Assembly (NCBI GenBank): GCA_945859605.1
Contig: OX243816.1
Coordinates: forward strand, 33,126,675-33,190,674
Reading direction: 5' to 3'
DNA: 64,000 nt
Source: Lumbricus rubellus
Taxonomy: Eukaryota; Annelida; Clitellata; Crassiclitellata; Lumbricidae
Below, piece after piece: positions 59,446 to 64,000 of the stretch (its first letter is position 1; each line of letters begins with the position of its first letter). The translations under genes and the position numbers were made by a program. The notes beneath the pieces are model-generated. The model ran no database searches. It was not told where the DNA came from and worked only from the letters and a program-made list of their open reading frames with translations.

Positions 59446-59573
59446 GTTGTGGAAAAATAACTGGGGGGACAATGATCCACTTGAAATTTGGGTGTGAAAA
59501 ACATACTTTAACATGGGCTCTAAGAAAGACTGGGGGTTGAAACCCTCCAACCCTCTCGTCTATTCTCACCCTT
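59446..59573. mobile_element. hAT-like MITE, decayed, in channel intron 1
   Basis: Third member of the 774/47876 family: GAAAAATAACTGGGGGG, GTGAAAAACATACTTTAACA and CTATTCTCACCC are shared; ends eroded, no clear target duplication. Confidence 0.75.
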
Positions 59574-59701
59574 TATCGGTGTATACCAGAAACTGATACA
59601 GCAGGGAATGGACCTAATTGCAGAGCATACATGTAGGTCAATGAAGCGATTTTCAGGGGAATAATGTGCTGAAATGACCAGACCTTAGTAGCCACAGTTG
59701 T

Positions 59702-59932
59702 GGGGCGCGTAGGTGTAGTGGTGGCGTCGTTGCCTTGGAGCCGGAAAGTTCGACGTTCGAATCCACCTCGCCGCGTAAGGACCTTGGGCAAGTCCTTCAC
59801 TCACAATATACTAATTATTGCTCAGCACTTCGGCGTGAAATTCCGATGCAGTGTCCGCTCTGCAATTTCTGCATTCGGGAGCGCCTCTGAGTAGGGAGAG
59901 CTCGAAGGGGCGCTATAGCAAGTGCACATACA
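59702..59932 (+). mobile_element. tRNA-derived SINE (family 1)
   Basis: Plus-strand member: GGGGCGCGTAGGTGTAGTGG head with A-box, GTTCGAATCC B-box, tail GGGAGCGCCTCTGAGTAGG and GGGGCGCTATAGCAAGTG. Confidence 0.9.
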
Positions 59933-60021
59933 AACAAACACAGATATTTGAGAAGCTGCCATGAAATTCAGCGTTGTATGAATTTTCTCCCAAAGAAACC
60001 AATGCATCTGAGCGGTACGTG

Positions 60022-60535
60022 ACGTTTCGGCGCCGGCCGTTTGGGCGCAACGCCGTTTGGGCGCCGGACGTTTCGGCGCGAAATTGTTAGAGTGAAGAAT
60101 TTCGGAAGAACCTTGACGTTTGTAGATATAATTACATACGAAAGAGCCTCCTTCCGAGACTATTGTTTATCCCCTGTGAATGTGACGTTTCACGCGTTGC
60201 CGCTTGTTTACGCACAAGAGCTATACAGGATAACATACGAAAGAGCCTCCTTCCTAACCAGCGCTCGCATATATTGTTAGAGTGAAGAATTTCGGAAGAA
60301 CCTTGACGTTTGTTTAACATCAAATCATTCCCTGATGTGTTAACATTAAATTTAACAATGCACATTACAAAACATAGCTGAATTAAAAATTCCTGGACAA
60401 ATAAAGTTTTCATTACATAACTTTTTCCGCGCCGAAACGTCCGGCGCCCAAACGGCGTCGCGCCCAAACGGCCGGCGCCGAAACGGCGGCGCCCAAACGG
60501 CCGGCGCCCAAACGGCGGCGCCCAAACGTCCTGAT
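60022..60535. mobile_element. element with GGCGCC-repeat inverted ends
   Basis: Left end 60022-60085 and right end 60425-60530 are built from tandem CGTTTGGGCGCC / CGTTTCGGCGCC 12-15-mers in opposite orientation. The interior holds two direct repeats: GAGTGAAGAATTTCGGAAGA (60090, 60281) and ACATACGAAAGAGCCTCCTT (about 60132, 60231). No transposase. Confidence 0.75.
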
Positions 60536-60762
60536 CCGGCATCTGAGAGTAGAGAAACGTAACAGACAGAGTTTTACAAAAGATGGAACGCATTTCCTTG
60601 CTGTAGACTCACTGGCATGCATACCTACGTGCATACATGCATAAGTGGGCATACGTTATGCAAAAACATACGAACACGCGTGCATATAATTCAAATGCTT
60701 AGATACATGGTCAAGCATTCTTATAAAAATTAAAGATGATAATTGTGTGTGTGGAATTGTAG

Positions 60763-60856
60763 GCCCGATAAAGAAGGGCTGGTGGATATTGATAACGCTG
60801 GGGGCTATTGGAGGCCTCATATTCAATCTGAAACAACTGTGCACCAATTACTTCAA
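60763..60856 (+). CDS. DEG/ENaC-type channel, TM1 exon
   Basis: Acceptor GGAATTGTAG ends at 60762 and donor TTCAA|GTGAGT starts at 60857; phase 1 in, phase 2 out; 94 nt. It encodes PIKKGWW followed by about 20 hydrophobic residues (ILITLGAIGGLIFNL) and a Tyr-Phe end. This is the basic-Trp-hydrophobic-Tyr pattern of transmembrane segment 1 in DEG/ENaC/ASIC channels. It is too short to be called alone, but phases match on both sides. Confidence 0.82.
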
Positions 60857-61379
60857 GTGAGTATATATATATATTTATATATATCTAATATAATGCATTT
60901 CGACGCCTATCAGATTTGTTGTTACTATAGGCTATCCCTATTCCCTCCCTTGTCAAGTCAAGTAATTTTTACAGAAACCAATTTTGCGCAAAGCATCGTT
61001 AACAGACTGATGAGATATTGGCTACAAATTGGAGGTTAAACAACACATTGTAAAGATATTAATATTATAATGGTTTAATATGTAGTTTGAAGTAAGTCCT
61101 TATCGTACATTATAATTATATAGGCCCCTATAGACTATTATAATAGACAGAGTAGAATGTAATTCAGATTACAACAATGGTCACAATAATAAATTAAATG
61201 ATGTTGACAAATTGACAATCACTATGAAAAAAAGACTAAACAATAAACATTGATGACGATGATAATAGCAGTTATAGAAAAAGTCAAATGGTATTGATTA
61301 CTATAATACTGGCTGTAGTAGTATATAGTGACGAATCTGACGATAGCTATTATAGGCCTACATGTAAGCTTATTCATAG

Positions 61380-61700
61380 TATAGCGATGACGATGATTAT
61401 GACTGTGATGATTGCAATCATTGTGATTTTGATGATGACGATGCTGGCTGATGATGACGATGATGATCATAGTAATGATGATGATGATGATGATGATGAT
61501 GATTATGATGATTGTAGATTATGATGATGATGATGATTGATGATGATTGTGGATTGTGATGATGATGATGATGATGATGATTGTGGATTGTGATGATGAT
61601 GATGATGATGATGATTGATGATGATTGTGGATTGTGATGATGAAGAAGAAGATGATGATGATGATGGCGATGATGATGATGATGGTGGTGGTGGTTGCAA
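61380..61700. repeat. GAT/GATT repeat before channel exon 3
   Basis: (GAT)n with a repeated GATTGTGGATTGTGATGA block, ending about 10 bases before the exon 3 acceptor. Confidence 0.9.
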
Positions 61701-61706
61701 CGACAG

Positions 61707-61882
61707 CTATGACGTCAACGTAGCCATAAGCATGCTTCATCGGAGTGAGCTGAACTTCCCGTCGGTTACCATCTGTAACTTGAATCCCGTTCGCCAGTCG
61801 GCGCTTGACAACCTGAACAACCCGGGTGCGCACACGACAGCGACACCCGCGTCAAATCGGCGCCGCAAGAGGGCAGCTGCAG
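61707..61882 (+). CDS. DEG/ENaC-type channel, post-TM1 extracellular exon
   Basis: Acceptor ACGACAG ends at 61706, directly after a GAT-rich repeat; donor GCAG|GTAAGC starts at 61883; phase 2 in, phase 1 out. It encodes NYDVNVAISM then ELNFPSVTICNLNPVRQSAL. The FPxVTICN motif is the hallmark of the first extracellular (palm) strand of DEG/ENaC channels. The exon ends in a polybasic NRRRKRAAA stretch in the region where ENaC alpha and gamma subunits carry furin sites. The remaining domains and TM2 lie beyond the window. Confidence 0.88.
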
Positions 61883-62577
61883 GTAAGCAGTGAAAAGACG
61901 GGAAACTGGCGCTACATAAGAATCTGAAATAATTATTAATTTCCTGTGTGATTTGGCCACAGAAAGAATACTCTGAGGCGACATAGTTTTTGGAACAGGT
62001 CGTTGCGTACAATACATAGAAGATTATAAGTTCGTAATCGTAATTGTAATAACAATCTCCACATTTCTAGAGTGCCCCTCGAGAGCCAAGCGCAGGGCAC
62101 CAGGTTGCTCACGAGCGTTGTGTTTAGTCAGAAGGGTTGCGAAAATGAGTATAGGCCGAAGGTGGTATTTGTTCGGTTGCCAAAGAGTTAAACAATTATT
62201 ATCGTCACAAAAAACCATCTATACACCTCGTTATAATTAATTATTGTAGGCTGTGTATGCGTTAGGGTGGAGTGAAAAATTTTTTTCCTTAATTTCAAGT
62301 AGCTAGATATGTCAAAAGGTGCCAATAGATCAATAGAACACTGTGTAAAAATTACAAAATTTTTGATAAATGTTTTGATCGCCCGCCGCAACTTTTTATT
62401 TTCCAATAGGCCTACTAAGCGACATCAGCAGAATGATATATAGGAAGATTAGTGTCTACACTCTACACAGAGTCTACACTCTACACTCTACAGTCTACAC
62501 ACTGTATATATTGTACAGGGTGGGCCATAAATGATCCCCATCCTATGGTTTTCCCCCATAATTTTATCGTGGCCAAA
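61883..62577. other. channel intron 3, start
   Basis: AT-rich; (TCTACAC)n stretch at 62455-62500 and a mariner-like end (CAGGGTGGGCCATAAATG) at 62516 directly before the satellite. Confidence 0.5.
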
Positions 62578-64000
62578 AGTAACCCAAGCTCTAACCCTAA
62601 CAGAAACCAATAGCTCTAACCCTAACAGAAAGCCTAACCCTAGCTGTAACCCTAAGAGAAACCTTATCTCTAGCTCTAACCCTAACAGAAACCCTAACCC
62701 TAGCTCTAACCCTAACAGAAACCCTATGTCTAAACCTAACAGAAACCCTTACCCTAACCCTAGCTCTAACCCTAGGAGAAACTCTAACCCTAGCTCTAAC
62801 CCTATAACAGAAACCCTAGGTCTAACCCTAACAGAAACCCTAACCCTAGCTCTAACCTTAGCAGAAACCCTTAATTTTGCTCTAACCCTAACATGGAAAG
62901 CGGGTTTTTGTTAGGGTTAGAGCTAGGGTTAGGGTTTCTGTTAAGGTTAGAGCTAGGATTAGGGTTTCTGCCAGGTTTAGGGCTAAGTTTAGAGTTTCTG
63001 TTAGAGTTAGAGCGAGGATTAGGGTTTCTTTTAGGGTTAGAGCTAGGGTTATGGATTCTGTTAGGAATAGAGCTAGGGTTAGGGTTTCTATTAGGGTTAG
63101 AGCTAGGGTTAGGGTTAGAGCTAGGGTGAAGGTTTCTGTTAGGGTTAGAGCTAGGGTTAAGGTTCCTGTTAGGGTTAGGGCTAGGGTTAGGGTTTCTCTA
63201 AGAGTTAGAGCTATGGTTTGGGTTTTTGTTATGGCTATAGCTAGGGTTAGGTTTTCTGTTAGGGTTACAGCTAGAGATAGGGTTTCTGTTATGGTTACAG
63301 CTAGGGTTAGGGTTTCTGTTAGGGTTAGAGCTATTGTTTTGGTTTCTGTTAGGGTTAGAGCTAGGGTTAGGGTTTCTATCAGGGTTAGAGCTAGGTTTAG
63401 AGTTTCTGTTAGGGTTAGAGCTAGGATTAGGGTTTCTTTTAGGGTTAGACCTAGGGTTAGAGATTCTGTTAGGATTAGAGCTAGGGTTAGGGTTTCTGTT
63501 AGGGTTTCAGCTAGAGATAGGGTTTCTGTTATGGTTACAGCTAGGGTTAGGGTTTCTGTTAGGGTTAGAGCTATTGTTTTGGTTTCTGTTAGGGTTAGAG
63601 CTAAGGTTAGGGTTTCTGTCAGGGTTAGAGCTAGGTTTAGAGTTTCTGTTAGGGTTAGAGCTAGGATTAGGGTTTCTTTTAGGGTTAGACCTAGGGTTAG
63701 GGATTCTGTTAGGATTAGAGCTAGGGTTAGGGTTTCTAATAGGGTTAGAAGCTAGGGTTAAGGTTTCTGTTAGGGTTAGAGCTAGGGTGAAGGTTTCTGC
63801 CAGGTTTAGGGCTAGGTTTAGAGTTTCTGTTAGAGTTAGAGCGAGGATTAGGGTTTCTTTTAGGGTTAGAGCTAGGGTTATGGATTCTGTTAGGAATAGA
63901 GCTAGGGTTAGGGTTTCTATTAGGGTTAGAGCTAGGGTTAGGGTTAGAGCTAGGGTTAAGGTTTCTGTTAGGGTTAGAGCTAGGGTTAAGGTTCCTGTTA
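62578..64000. repeat. telomere-like 30-bp satellite, inverted halves
   Basis: 62578-62895 runs as CCCTAACAGAAACCCTAACC units; from about 62910 to the window end the reverse complement runs, each 30-bp unit combining TTAGGGTTAGAGC and TAGGGTTAGGGTTTCTG. A 240-bp higher-order period is visible (63241-63480 against 63481-63720). The Val-Arg open frame (63051-63755) results from the 30-bp period. Confidence 0.95.

Noticed and set aside
63051..63755. 234-codon Val-Arg-rich open frame
   Set aside because: Produced by a 30-bp satellite whose period is a multiple of three; no start context, splice sites or varied sequence.
62578..64000. True chromosome end
   Set aside because: Repeats are degenerate 30-bp composites, inverted half-way, and lie inside an apparent intron rather than being pure TTAGGG.

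Overview
This is a eukaryotic genomic window from an animal. It shows GT-AG split exons, an AT-rich background packed with transposons and microsatellites, TTAGGG-type telomere-like satellite, and Wnt-pathway and DEG/ENaC genes. The palindrome TAGGCCTA is extremely frequent. From memory this is typical of echinoderm-like marine deuterostomes, but the species assignment is tentative.

Two protein-coding loci are supported. The first is APCDD1, a secreted/membrane Wnt inhibitor, present twice. Copy A is cut by the left window edge and shows the end of exon 3 (1-142), then exons 4-6 (1101-1327, 6285-6611, 7197-7691). Copy B is complete, with six coding exons (35644-35701, 37092-37239, 43471-43820, 44651-44877, 52491-52817, 54140-54634). 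All splice phases match and the joined frame is 1605 nt (534 aa plus stop). Downstream of copy B on the same strand are the first three recognisable exons of a DEG/ENaC-type channel (59151-59403, 60763-60856, 61707-61882). The rest of that gene lies beyond the window.

Layout: 1-13325 is copy A plus downstream sequence. 13325-31634 is gene-free and holds tandem tRNA-like repeats, long fold-back elements, Harbinger- and hAT-like MITEs, LINE fragments and a 46-bp minisatellite. 31635-31834 is a 200-N gap. 31835-35600 is repeat-rich upstream sequence. 35606-54634 is APCDD1-B. 59151 onwards is the channel gene, whose third intron contains an inverted telomere-like satellite reaching the right edge. 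The block 1-13325 is collinear with 43679-about 59070, introns and flanks included, at roughly 93-97% identity by eye. It is therefore either a recent tandem duplication or two haplotypes of one locus scaffolded in series.

Because the two copies are so similar, they act as presence/absence controls for each other. This exposes clean insertions with empty sites: a Tc1/mariner-like element and two hAT-like elements only in A; a Helitron, two hAT MITEs, a LINE tail, two SINEs and a 986-bp TIR element only in B. It also exposes tiny insertions in which a TA becomes TA-GGCC-TA (or TA-GCC-TA). These account for at least part of the striking TAGGCCTA excess and are the least explained signal in the window.
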